Assembly: GCA_902490325.1 (NCBI GenBank)
Contig: CABUDJ010000055.1
Coordinates: 1-14,336, forward strand
From: an uncultured Collinsella sp.
GTDB taxonomy: Bacteria > Actinomycetota > Coriobacteriia > Coriobacteriales > Coriobacteriaceae
DNA length: 14,336 nucleotides
Direction of reading: 5' to 3'
A program made the position numbers and the translations under genes. How positions within the stretch are numbered: the first letter of the stretch is position 1; the number at the start of each line of letters is the position of its first letter. Positions 6,849 to 13,642 of this stretch are shown here, one piece after another. Below the pieces are notes generated by a model. It searched no databases and was not told the DNA's origin. It was given only the letters and a program-made list of their open reading frames with translations.

Positions 6849-7973
6849 ATGGCACGTGTGCACAACTTCTCAGCTGGCCCGGCAGCGCTGCCCACAAGCG
6901 TGCTCGCCGAGATCGCCGACGAGATGATGGACTACCGCGGTTGCGGCATGTCCGTGCTCGAGATGAGCCATCGATCTAGCATGTACCAGCAGATCATCGA
7001 CGACGCCGAGGCAACCCTGCGTCGCCTGCTGAGCATCCCCGACAACTACCGTGTCCTGTTTTTGCAGGGCGGCGCCACGCTGCAGTTTGCGGGCATCCCC
7101 ATGAACCTCATGCGCCGCGGCCGCGCCGGCTACATCGTGACCGGCAACTTTGCCAACAAGGCATACAAGGAGGCCGCCAAGTACGGCGAGGCCGTGCTGC
7201 TCGCGAGCTCCGAGGACACCAACTTCGACCGCATCCCCGACATGGCCGACATCAACGCGCGCATTGCCGCCGAGGCCGCGAGCGACGGGCTCGACTACGT
7301 TTACATCTGCCAGAACAACACCATCTTTGGCACCATGTACCACGAGCTGCCCGCTTGCGGCGACGTACCGCTGGTCGCAGATGTCTCGAGCTGCTTTCTG
7401 TCGCAGCCGCTCGATGTTGAGCGCTACGGGCTCATCTACGCCGGCGCGCAGAAAAACGCCGGCGCCGCGGGCGTGACCGTGGTTATCGTGCGCGACGACC
7501 TCATCGCCGACGGCCCCGCCTTTGCGCGGGCGCCGCAGTACATGGACCTTAAGACCCAGGCCGCCAAGGGCTCCATGCTCAACACGCCCAACACCTTTGG
7601 CATCTACGTGTGCGGCAAGGTGTTCCGGTGGGTCGAGGAGACCGGCGGACTTGCCGCCATGGCCGAGCGCAACTGGGCCAAGGCCAACCTGCTCTATGAC
7701 CTGCTCGAGCACAGTGTGCTGTTCCATGGCACCACGCAGGCCGACAGCCGCTCCATCGCCAACGTCACCTTCCGCACCGGCGACGCCGAACTCGACGCGG
7801 CCTTTGTCGCAGGCGCGGCCGAGCACCAGATTCAAAACGTCAAGGGCCATCGTCTGGTAGGCGGCATGCGCGCCAGCGTCTACAACGCCGTAACCATGGA
7901 AGACGTGCAGGCACTGGCCTCGTACATGAAGGACTTCGAAACGCAGCGTAGTTTGAGCCCGCGATCTAACTAG
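6849..7973 (+). CDS. serC: Phosphoserine aminotransferase SerC
   Basis: A PLP-dependent class V aminotransferase of 374 residues that converts 3-phosphohydroxypyruvate and glutamate to phosphoserine and 2-oxoglutarate; it acts in the cytoplasm as step two of serine synthesis and can also serve pyridoxal synthesis. Visible features are the N-terminal NFSAGPAALP, the phosphate-binding GMSVLEMSHRS (33-43), QGGAT (73-77), TGNFANKA (98-105), NNTIFGT (156-162) and the PLP-lysine region DVSSCFLSQP...YAGAQKNAG with Lys202. Length is normal (E. coli SerC 362). AGGGGGA lies eight bases before the ATG. serA follows after 69 bases in the same direction, so the two form an operon; a perfect hairpin starts at the last base of the serC stop. 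Confidence 0.96.
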   Translation: MARVHNFSAGPAALPTSVLAEIADEMMDYRGCGMSVLEMSHRSSMYQQIIDDAEATLRRLLSIPDNYRVLFLQGGATLQFAGIPMNLMRRGRAGYIVTGNFANKAYKEAAKYGEAVLLASSEDTNFDRIPDMADINARIAAEAASDGLDYVYICQNNTIFGTMYHELPACGDVPLVADVSSCFLSQPLDVERYGLIYAGAQKNAGAAGVTVVIVRDDLIADGPAFARAPQYMDLKTQAAKGSMLNTPNTFGIYVCGKVFRWVEETGGLAAMAERNWAKANLLYDLLEHSVLFHGTTQADSRSIANVTFRTGDAELDAAFVAGAAEHQIQNVKGHRLVGGMRASVYNAVTMEDVQALASYMKDFETQRSLSPRSN

Positions 7974-7989
7974 CCCGCAACGCGCGGGC
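7973..7989 (+). other. Hairpin directly after serC stop codon
   Basis: gcccgc-aacgc-gcgggc is a perfect 6-bp stem beginning at the G of the TAG stop. No T-run follows, so it is not a classic terminator. It could stabilise the 3' end of serC mRNA or attenuate read-through to serA. Confidence 0.45.
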
Positions 7990-8042
7990 CGACCAGCCAC
8001 TTCAAACCACCTGTTTAAACCAAACCTGCTAAGGAGTTTTTC

Positions 8043-9206
8043 ATGCGCAAGATTAAGACCATCGACGACATCACCAAGGACGGCAAAGTCGAGTTTGGCG
8101 AGGGCTACGAATTTGTGAGCACCGCCGAGGAGGCCGACGCCATCCTGATGCGCTCGACTGACCTGCACGGCTACGAGCTGCCCGAGGGCATCCGCGCCAT
8201 CGCCCGCTGCGGCGCCGGCGTCAACAACATCCCCGTCGAGGAGTACGCCAAGAAGGGCGTCGTCGTCTTTAACTCCCCCGGTGCCAACAGCAACGCCGTT
8301 AAGGAGCTCGTCCTAGGCATGCTGGTGCTCTCGAGCCGCGGCGTGGTGCAATCGATGAACTGGGTGCGCGACAACGCCGACGACCCCGAGATCCAGGTCG
8401 ACGCCGAGAAGGCCAAGAAGGCCTTTGTGGGCCGCGAGCTCAAGGGCAAGCGCATCGGCGTCATCGGTCTGGGCAACGTAGGCTCCAAGGTCGCCAACGC
8501 CTGCGTCAATCTGGGCATGGACGTCTACGGCTACGATCCGTTCATTTCCGTTGAGCACGCGTGGGTGCTGAGCCGCGAGGTGCAGCGCGTGGGCACGCTC
8601 GAAGATCTCTGCCGCGGCTGTGATTACCTCACGGTGCACGTGCCCAGCAAGGCCGACACCATCGGCATGATCAGCACCGAGCAGATCAACCTGCTGGCCC
8701 CGGACGCCGTGCTCATCAACTACGCACGCGAGACCATCATTGATGAGGACGCCGTTGACGCCGCCCTGCGCGAGGGCAAGCTGAGCTGGTTTAGCTGCGA
8801 TTTTGCCACGCCCAAGACCGTCAAGATGCCCAACACGTTTATCACCACGCACTCGGGCGCCGGCACTGGCGAGGCCGAGGCCAACTGCGCCGACATGGCC
8901 ATCAGCGAGCTTAAGGATTACCTGGAGAACGGCAACATCGCGCACAGCGTCAACTACCCCGCCTGCAGCATGGGCAAGGCGCGCGCCGCAAGCCGCATCG
9001 CCTGCCTGCACGCCAACGTGCCCAACATGATCGGTCAGATCACGGCAATCCTGGCCAAGGACAATGCCAACGTGCAGCGTATGACCAACGAGTCTGCCGG
9101 CGAGAACGCCTACACCATGTTCGACACCGACGAGCACCTGGACAGCAGCACCATCGAGGCGCTCAAGCAGATTCCGTCGATGTATCGCGTGCGCGTGATC
9201 AAATAG
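8043..9206 (+). CDS. serA: D-3-phosphoglycerate dehydrogenase SerA (short ACT type)
   Basis: An NAD-dependent dehydrogenase of 387 residues that oxidises 3-phosphoglycerate to 3-phosphohydroxypyruvate, the first step of serine synthesis. Visible features are the substrate-side RCGAGVNNIP (55-64), the Rossmann GLGNVG (142-147) with Asp165 (YDPF) as probable NAD ribose ligand, catalytic Arg229 in NYARETIIDED, and His270 in THSGAGTGEAE. The position where family members of this length carry the catalytic Glu (DFPxPE) reads DFATPK, so Lys258 stands there. The C-terminal ACT domain (about 318-387) keeps His323, Asn325 and Asn343 at the spacing of the serine-binding residues of E. coli SerA (His344, Asn346, Asn364), so serine feedback inhibition is plausible. 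AAGGAG lies about six bases before the ATG. Confidence 0.93.
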   Translation: MRKIKTIDDITKDGKVEFGEGYEFVSTAEEADAILMRSTDLHGYELPEGIRAIARCGAGVNNIPVEEYAKKGVVVFNSPGANSNAVKELVLGMLVLSSRGVVQSMNWVRDNADDPEIQVDAEKAKKAFVGRELKGKRIGVIGLGNVGSKVANACVNLGMDVYGYDPFISVEHAWVLSREVQRVGTLEDLCRGCDYLTVHVPSKADTIGMISTEQINLLAPDAVLINYARETIIDEDAVDAALREGKLSWFSCDFATPKTVKMPNTFITTHSGAGTGEAEANCADMAISELKDYLENGNIAHSVNYPACSMGKARAASRIACLHANVPNMIGQITAILAKDNANVQRMTNESAGENAYTMFDTDEHLDSSTIEALKQIPSMYRVRVIK

Positions 9207-9220
9207 CGCCGGCTGATCTG

Positions 9221-9249
9221 ACGGGCAGTTCCCCATGTGGCCTGCCCGT
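9221..9249 (+). other. Hairpin upstream of the serA terminator
   Basis: acgggcag (9221-9228) and ctgcccgt (9242-9249) form a perfect 8-bp stem with a 13-base loop, 15 bases after the serA stop. No T-run follows; it stands in tandem with the terminator 20 bases further on and may protect the 3' end. Confidence 0.5.
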
Positions 9250-9268
9250 TACTGACATTGAATGCCCG

Positions 9269-9305
9269 CGGGGGCGCCTTTCGCACGAGAGGCGCCCCCG
9301 TTTTT
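9269..9305 (+). terminator. Intrinsic terminator of serC-serA
   Basis: cgggggcgcct (9269-9279) pairs perfectly with aggcgcccccg (9290-9300), an 11-bp GC-rich stem with a 10-base loop, followed by T5 (9301-9305). This closes the serCA operon and separates it from the M20 peptidase gene. Confidence 0.92.
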
Positions 9306-9338
9306 GTGAGCGCTCCATTAAATGCACCGAGCCGCTTC

Positions 9339-9369
9339 TTGACATACAATTTGTATGTTGACCTAACTA
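9339..9369 (+). promoter_or_regulatory. Promoter/operator region of the M20 peptidase gene
   Basis: A perfect palindrome acatacaa-t-ttgtatgt (9342-9358) overlaps a consensus -35, TTGACA (9339-9344), and contains TACAAT (9345-9350), a good -10 hexamer. If TTGACA is used, the best downstream hexamer (TAACTA, 9364-9369) is 19 bases away and puts the transcript start almost at the ATG. If TACAAT is the -10, its -35 is poor. Either way an 8-bp-arm palindrome over the promoter strongly suggests a dimeric regulator. Confidence 0.55.
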
Positions 9370-9383
9370 TCTGTGAGGTGCCT

Positions 9384-10604
9384 ATGGTTGATACAGATTT
9401 TGCTTGGCGGCTTACGCAAGGGCTCGTGCGGATCGACAGTTCCGACCCAGGTGCGTATGAGGGCGAGATTGAACGCTATATCAAAGTGTTGGTTGAGGCT
9501 CAATTGGAGCGGTTGAGTCATCCGGTGCTCCATGCCGTGCAGGTTGAGGAACTCGAGGTGCTGACCGGACGCCGCAATCTCATGGTCACCGTGCCCGGTT
9601 TGAGCGACGAGCCACGGCTCGTCTACATCTGCCACATGGATACAGTCACCTTGGGCGACGGCTGGGACGCGGACATTACGCCGCTCGGGGCGGTCGTGCG
9701 CGACGGCAAGCTCTACGGCCGCGGCGCCTGCGATATGAAGGGTGGCCTGGCCTGTGCCATTGCCGCACTGGTCCATACGCTCGAGCGCGTGGCGGCGGAT
9801 GGCGCGCTGCCCCGCCGCGGCTTTTCGCTCATCTGCTCGGTCGACGAGGAAGACTTTATGCGAGGCTCCGAGGCAGCCATCGATGCCGGCTGGGTCGGTT
9901 CGCGCGAATGGGTGCTGGACACCGAGCCCACCGACGGACAGATCCAGGTGGCGCACAAGGGGCGTACGTGGTTCGAGATTGAAATGGATGGCGTGACGGC
10001 GCATGCAAGCCGGCCCTGGAAGGGCGCGGATGCCGTCGCCGCCATGGCCGAGGTCGTGTGTTCGCTCCGTCGCGCGTTTGTGGCGCTGCCCGCGCACGAT
10101 GAGCTGGGGCCTTCGACCATCACGTTCGGCCAAATCGAGGGCGGATATCGCCCCTACGTCGTACCCGACCGCGCCAAAGTCTGGGTCGACATGCGCCTGA
10201 CCCCGCCGACCGATACGGCCGCCGTAACGCGCATGGTAGAGCAGGCCATCGCCGTCGCCGAAGCCGCCATTCCCGGTTGCCACGGCAGCTACGTCGTGAC
10301 GGGCGACCGCCCCGCCATCGAGCGCGACCCAAACTCTCCCCTTCTAGCAGCGCTCAAGCGTGCCGCCGATGACGTGACGGACGCGGACACGACCGTTGGC
10401 TTCTTTACCGGCTACACCGACACCGCCGTCATTGCCGGCAAGACAGGTAACCGCAATTGCATGAGCTACGGTCCCGGGTCGCTCGCGCTCGCGCACAAGC
10501 CCAACGAATATGTGCCCCACGCCGATATCGTTCGTTGTCAGCAGGTGCTAATCGCGCTCGCCGATAACGTGCTCTGGGACGCGAGCGGCCAAGTTGGGGC
10601 ATAA
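9384..10604 (+). CDS. M20 family metallopeptidase (ArgE/DapE-like amidohydrolase)
   Basis: A cytoplasmic two-metal amidohydrolase of 406 residues in the M20 family, which cleaves N-acyl amino acids or small peptides (succinyl-DAP desuccinylase, acetylornithine deacetylase, carboxypeptidase or dipeptidase members). The active-site set is complete: CHMDTV (His84, Asp86), GRGACDMKGG (Asp117), SVDEED (Glu155/Glu156), DTEPT (Glu181), the dimer-domain histidine in MDGVTAHASRP (His207) and AHKPNEYV (His371) near the end. The ATG at 9384 is chosen because GAGGTG lies just before it; codons upstream run through the promoter and terminator. The substrate cannot be assigned, and no dap or arg gene is nearby. 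Tandem TAA stops end it, and the next gene follows after 39 bases. Confidence 0.9.
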   Translation: MVDTDFAWRLTQGLVRIDSSDPGAYEGEIERYIKVLVEAQLERLSHPVLHAVQVEELEVLTGRRNLMVTVPGLSDEPRLVYICHMDTVTLGDGWDADITPLGAVVRDGKLYGRGACDMKGGLACAIAALVHTLERVAADGALPRRGFSLICSVDEEDFMRGSEAAIDAGWVGSREWVLDTEPTDGQIQVAHKGRTWFEIEMDGVTAHASRPWKGADAVAAMAEVVCSLRRAFVALPAHDELGPSTITFGQIEGGYRPYVVPDRAKVWVDMRLTPPTDTAAVTRMVEQAIAVAEAAIPGCHGSYVVTGDRPAIERDPNSPLLAALKRAADDVTDADTTVGFFTGYTDTAVIAGKTGNRNCMSYGPGSLALAHKPNEYVPHADIVRCQQVLIALADNVLWDASGQVGA

Positions 10605-10643
10605 TAAGCCGCGAACAAACCGACTCGCGCGTTAGGACCGCCC

Positions 10644-11327
10644 ATGAAAGCACTTCCGTTTCCCTGCATCCGCCCGGCTCAGGACCGCGTGCTCGAGGCG
10701 CTGCCTGCAATGGGCAGCATCCTAAGCGGCAACGATGCCCTGCGCGGAGCCATTGCCGATGGTCTGATGCTCAAGGACCCGGGTGCGGCGTATTACGTGT
10801 ACGAATGCTCGGGCGAGCCGGGACGTGTGACGGGTGTCGTGGCGATCTGCCCGACGAGTGTACTTGCGGGCGGCAAGGGCGATGCCAGCGCCGACGTGGC
10901 CGCCGCCGCGCGCGCGATCGCCGAACTCAAAGTTCAGCCGCGCCCCGTGTCGCTCGCCTACGAGGCGTCGCCCGTCATGGACATCATCCTGGGCGCTGCC
11001 AAAGAGGGCGCCTCGCTCTACGCCGTCACCGACCCCGCGGGCATTACGCACCGCGTGTGGGAGGTCAAGCGCGAGGACGCTGTTGCCGCCATCCGTGCCA
11101 TGCTCGACCAAGTACCAGAGCCGGCACTGGCCGACGACCCCGCCTACGCTGCCGCGCTGGCCGGGGCGTCGCAGCTGCTGGCCGATGAGGCCCGTGCCGC
11201 CGGAACGTACACCGGCAAGGAGCCGTTCAACTTTGCCGTAGCTGCGCTCTTCCCCGCCGCGCAGGTCAGCGGCGGCGCGCCGCAGGTTCCGACGGGTCTG
11301 CTCACGCACCAAGTCGCGCGGTTCTAG
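10644..11327 (+). CDS. DUF1015-like (COG4198) protein, shortened form
   Basis: A soluble protein of 227 residues. Although much shorter than the usual ~400-residue DUF1015 proteins, it keeps their order of features: an N-terminal P-F/C-IRP segment (FPCIRPAQDRV), the central strand-rich YYVYEC...RVTGVVAICPTS where full-length members have YYIYRQ..GR.QTGIVG, a VSLAYEA stretch for FLTY, and SLYAVTDPAGITHRVWEV for the LYDFT..DGI.HTLWVV stretch. The KHE.T..EKE.DR helix of the family appears absent. DUF1015 genes commonly neighbour serA/serC in Firmicutes, and serCA lies 1.4 kb upstream here, so a role tied to serine metabolism is an inference from context. TTAGGA lies about 6-8 bases before the ATG; a strong terminator follows. 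Confidence 0.65.
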   Translation: MKALPFPCIRPAQDRVLEALPAMGSILSGNDALRGAIADGLMLKDPGAAYYVYECSGEPGRVTGVVAICPTSVLAGGKGDASADVAAAARAIAELKVQPRPVSLAYEASPVMDIILGAAKEGASLYAVTDPAGITHRVWEVKREDAVAAIRAMLDQVPEPALADDPAYAAALAGASQLLADEARAAGTYTGKEPFNFAVAALFPAAQVSGGAPQVPTGLLTHQVARF

Positions 11328-11372
11328 CAAGACCAGACCGTCCAGCACAAAAATCGGCAGCTCAACAAACAG

Positions 11373-11413
11373 GGGGCGGAGATGCAGCAGGTACATGCAT
11401 CTCCGCCCCTTTT
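11373..11413 (+). terminator. Strong intrinsic terminator between convergent genes
   Basis: ggggcggagatgca (11373-11386) pairs perfectly with the arm at 11396-11409, a 14-bp stem with a 9-base loop, followed by T4 (11410-11413). It ends the M20/DUF1015 transcript. On the other strand the stem is followed by TGTTTGTTG, so it may also act on transcripts leaving the minus-strand histidine phosphatase. Confidence 0.88.
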
Positions 11414-11456
11414 GCGTCGAGAAGTTATGCCGGCGACCCGTGCCGCCACGCTCACG

Positions 11457-12092
11457 TTATCCCCGCTGCGGGCCTGCTGCCGCCACGAGCGGTTCAAGCC
11501 CCAGCTCGCGTGCGTAATCCTCCTGCGTAAAAAACTCAATCAGCTCAAACGTGTCGGATTCGTCGTCAAACGCAAAGTGCAGCACCGCGCAGTTGCCCGG
11601 CACGCGATCGCGCTCGTCGGCCGCCGCACCCTTCACGTGATCCATAAACTCCTTGATGGCCGAGCCATGGCTTACCGCGAGCACGCACGTATGGTCCGGA
11701 CGCTGCATAAGCTCGATCAGCGTCGCCACCATGCGCTCGCGCACTTGCATCTGGCCCTCGCCGCCAAACTGGCAATAGAAGTCGCGCCACGGGCGCTCGG
11801 GCATAAGCATCACGCGCTCGGCCTCAAAGTCGCCAAAGAACCACTCGCGCAGACCGTCCAGGCGCTCGTACGCCAAGCCCGGCCACAAGTTGGTGATAGT
11901 CTGCTCGGTGCGATGAAGCGTGGAGGTGTAGGCATGATCGGGCTCAATGCCACGCGCACGTAAAAACATGCCGGCGCGCGCCGCCTGGTCGCAACCCAAC
12001 TGCGTAAGCGGCGAGTCACTCCACCCCTGAATGATACGCTTAAGGTTGAATATCGTCTGTCCATGACGGACCAGATACAGATCTTTATTCAT
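11457..12092 (-). CDS. Histidine phosphatase family protein (phosphoglycerate mutase-like), paralogue A
   Basis: A cytoplasmic branch-1 histidine phosphatase of 211 residues. The phosphohistidine motif LVRHGQT carries Arg9, His10 and Gly11; Arg61 (LHRTEQT), the acid Glu83 (LREWFFG) and the second catalytic His142 (VSHGSA) complete the active site. It resembles broad-specificity phosphatases of the CobC/PhoE/YhfR type rather than the larger glycolytic dPGM, so the substrate is unknown. The ATG at 12092 is chosen for AAAGGA five bases upstream and because the motif then starts near residue 5, as is usual. It lies 17 bases after paralogue B, and the two share most motifs and segments (DLYLVRHGQT, QGW.DSPLT, CVLAVSHGSA, AVLHF), so they arose by tandem duplication. 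A bidirectional-looking terminator follows. Confidence 0.9.
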   Translation of the reverse strand: MNKDLYLVRHGQTIFNLKRIIQGWSDSPLTQLGCDQAARAGMFLRARGIEPDHAYTSTLHRTEQTITNLWPGLAYERLDGLREWFFGDFEAERVMLMPERPWRDFYCQFGGEGQMQVRERMVATLIELMQRPDHTCVLAVSHGSAIKEFMDHVKGAAADERDRVPGNCAVLHFAFDDESDTFELIEFFTQEDYARELGLEPLVAAAGPQRG

Positions 12093-12109
12093 AGGGGTCC
12101 TTTCGTTCG

Positions 12110-12652
12110 TTACCAACCCAAGAGCGAAAACGCCCCGTCGCAATAGCCAAAATGAAGCACGGCACCGTTGTCGGGTAGCTCCCCCTCGCCAGTCACATAC
12201 TCAAGAAACTCCTGGCAGGCTGAGCCATGGGAAACCGCCAGCACGCAGTCGTGCTGCGGCCTGGCCATGATGCGGGACAGCGCCGCGACCATGCGCGACT
12301 GAAGCTGCACTTCCGACTCGCCGCCAAAGGCCACCGGATAATCGCCCCAGGGCTGCGGCGGCATCTCGCGATTTGATGTGCTCTCCAGCGAGCCAAAATG
12401 CCACTCACGCAGGTCATCGACCAGCTCAATGGAACGGCCCTCGCCAACGATAAGCTCGGCCGTATGCCGCGCCCGGCCCAACGGCGAGGAATACACATGG
12501 TCAAAGGCCACGCCGCGCGCCTCAAACGCCGCGCGCGTCGCCAGCGCCTGCTCGCGCCCGCGCGCCGTAAGCGGCGAATCGTGCCAGCCCTGCAAAATGC
12601 TCTGCACATTGAGCTCAGTCTGCCCATGCCGCACCAAATACAGATCTGCCAC
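12110..12652 (-). CDS. Histidine phosphatase family protein (phosphoglycerate mutase-like), paralogue B
   Basis: A cytoplasmic histidine phosphatase of 180 residues, tandem paralogue of the downstream gene. Active-site residues are Arg8-His9-Gly10 (LVRHGQT), Arg60 (PLGRARHT), Glu83 (LREWHFG) and His142 (VSHGSA). It ends soon after GAVLHFGYCDGAFSLLGW, without the ~30-residue extension of its paralogue. The GTG at 12652 is chosen because GAGGGGAGGG lies just upstream and because the family motif starts right there; an open frame continues about 49 codons further up, but runs through a stem-loop and looks non-coding. The perfect 11-bp stem at 12670-12700 lies directly before the ribosome binding site in the leader. 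The gene lies in a minus-strand run behind the nitroreductase gene. Confidence 0.87.
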   Translation of the reverse strand: MADLYLVRHGQTELNVQSILQGWHDSPLTARGREQALATRAAFEARGVAFDHVYSSPLGRARHTAELIVGEGRSIELVDDLREWHFGSLESTSNREMPPQPWGDYPVAFGGESEVQLQSRMVAALSRIMARPQHDCVLAVSHGSACQEFLEYVTGEGELPDNGAVLHFGYCDGAFSLLGW

Positions 12653-12669
12653 ACACCCTCCCCTCGTAC

Positions 12670-12700
12670 CACCACAAAGGGGACAGGAGCCTTTGTGGTG
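12670..12700. repeat. REP-like stem-loop with GGGGACAGG loop
   Basis: caccacaaagg (12670-12680) pairs perfectly with cctttgtggtg (12690-12700) around the 9-base loop ggacaggag. On the plus strand ATTTTG follows, a weak T-run. The CACAAAGGGGACAGG wording resembles dispersed GGGGTCAGG/GGGGACAGG stem-loops known from many bacteria, some linked to RAYT (IS200-like) transposases. It lies between the nitroreductase stop and the ribosome binding site of histidine phosphatase B. Confidence 0.65.
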
Positions 12701-12735
12701 ATTTTGCCGCCGGATTGCACCGCAACGACGCACAA

Positions 12736-13407
12736 CTACAGCAGCACGTCGGCAAGCGGACGCTTGGGTACGTGGTGCACCCGCGCCTCGTCGCGCCAAT
12801 AATTGATGGAGCCGTCGGGGTTGGAATCGATCGCATCGATCACCTGTGTCTCGGCCGGAACGCCAAACGCCATGATCAGCTTGAGCTCATACTTGTCGTT
12901 ATCGAGCCCCATGGCATCGATCGCGTGGGGCGTAAAGGCCTTGAACATGCAGGCTGCCACCTCGGGCGTGGCGCTGCGGGCGGCGAGCATCATCGTCTGC
13001 GCGGCAATGCCCGTGTCGACCTCAGTAATAGGAGCGGCGGGCTTACCCGGAACGGCGCGCTCGGCAAGAATCGCGATGTAGCCGGTCGGGCGCTCACCCT
13101 CGGCAGGACCCGGCCAGTCCTTGAGCGCGCCGGCCCATGCAAGCTCGTCAAACACGCGAGCGCAGTCCTCTGCACCGCTTACCACATGAAAACGCAGACG
13201 CTGAGCATTGGCGCCGCAGGGAGCCAGGTGCGCCAGTTCCGCCAGCTCGAGCAAAAACTCACGCGGCACGCGCATGGACTCGTCAAAACGGCGGCACGTA
13301 CGGGCACGACGGACCAGCGCATCAAACGCTTCCAAGCCGAGCTTTTCGCAACCCTGCTCTGCCATCGATTCGACACTCGACGGCGCCTCGGGAACTGCTT
13401 CGTTCAT
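12736..13407 (-). CDS. Nitroreductase family (FMN) oxidoreductase
   Basis: A predicted cytoplasmic flavoenzyme of 223 residues of the nitroreductase fold, which binds FMN and reduces nitro, quinone or related compounds with NAD(P)H. Visible features are RRARTCRRFD (33-42, FMN phosphate-binding arginines), LAPCGANAQRLRFHVV (61-76, the APSxxNxQPWRF element), TGYIAIL (108-114), VDTGIAAQTMMLAA (130-143, the D.G.A.Q segment) and the C-terminal YWRDEARVHHVPKRPL (203-218), typical of anaerobe nitroreductases. The ATG at 13407 is used because GGGGGT lies about six bases upstream and the N-terminus then matches family length; the open frame runs 56 codons further into A/T-rich upstream DNA. The physiological substrate is unknown. 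It is divergent from the HdeD-like gene. Confidence 0.87.
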   Translation of the reverse strand: MNEAVPEAPSSVESMAEQGCEKLGLEAFDALVRRARTCRRFDESMRVPREFLLELAELAHLAPCGANAQRLRFHVVSGAEDCARVFDELAWAGALKDWPGPAEGERPTGYIAILAERAVPGKPAAPITEVDTGIAAQTMMLAARSATPEVAACMFKAFTPHAIDAMGLDNDKYELKLIMAFGVPAETQVIDAIDSNPDGSINYWRDEARVHHVPKRPLADVLL

Positions 13408-13642
13408 AGGGACCCCCAATACAAGCCAATTGTCCTTAGGAAAATCTAACCTAAAACGTAGGCAATAACGAACAGGGCTGCAATGTTCTACACCTGTTGA
13501 ATAGAAAATCGCAACGTGGGGAACAACGGAAACAATTCGGGGCCTTTGGGTTACGTTTCGCCCTCTCCGACCCATACGCCAGCGCCTTTAGGCGATACTG
13601 GTTGTAACGATCAAGGCTTACGCCGCACGGAAAGGAGACATT
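13408..13642. other. Divergent intergenic region
   Basis: Between the nitroreductase and HdeD-like genes lie 235 bases with no convincing gene. A/T-rich tracts near 13430-13520 probably hold the nitroreductase promoter (minus-strand TTGCGA with TAGAAC at 18 bases is one weak option). ttagg (13436-13440) and cctaa (13450-13454) form a small inverted repeat, and cgcc-ttta-ggcg at 13583-13594 a short hairpin upstream of the HdeD leader. Confidence 0.5.

Noticed and set aside
6870..8168. Long open frame (432 codons) on the minus strand opposite serC
   Set aside because: It lies wholly antisense to a clear serC and the start of serA. Its V/G/A/H-rich, low-complexity translation is typical of antisense frames in GC-rich genes, with no motif.
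8313..9236. Open frame of 307 codons on the minus strand opposite serA
   Set aside because: Antisense to serA, no recognised domain, and composition typical of a shadow frame.
9363..10283. Open frame of 306 codons on the minus strand opposite the M20 gene
   Set aside because: Antisense to a complete peptidase active site; biased H/R/G/D composition and no motif.
12653..12799. N-terminal extension of histidine phosphatase B with a CPLC-like motif
   Set aside because: It is read through a perfect stem-loop and overlaps the nitroreductase 3' end. The GTG at 12652 with a strong ribosome binding site fits the family start.
13408..13575. 56-codon N-terminal extension of the nitroreductase
   Set aside because: A/T-rich promoter-like DNA, no family similarity, and the ATG at 13407 gives a normal nitroreductase N-terminus.
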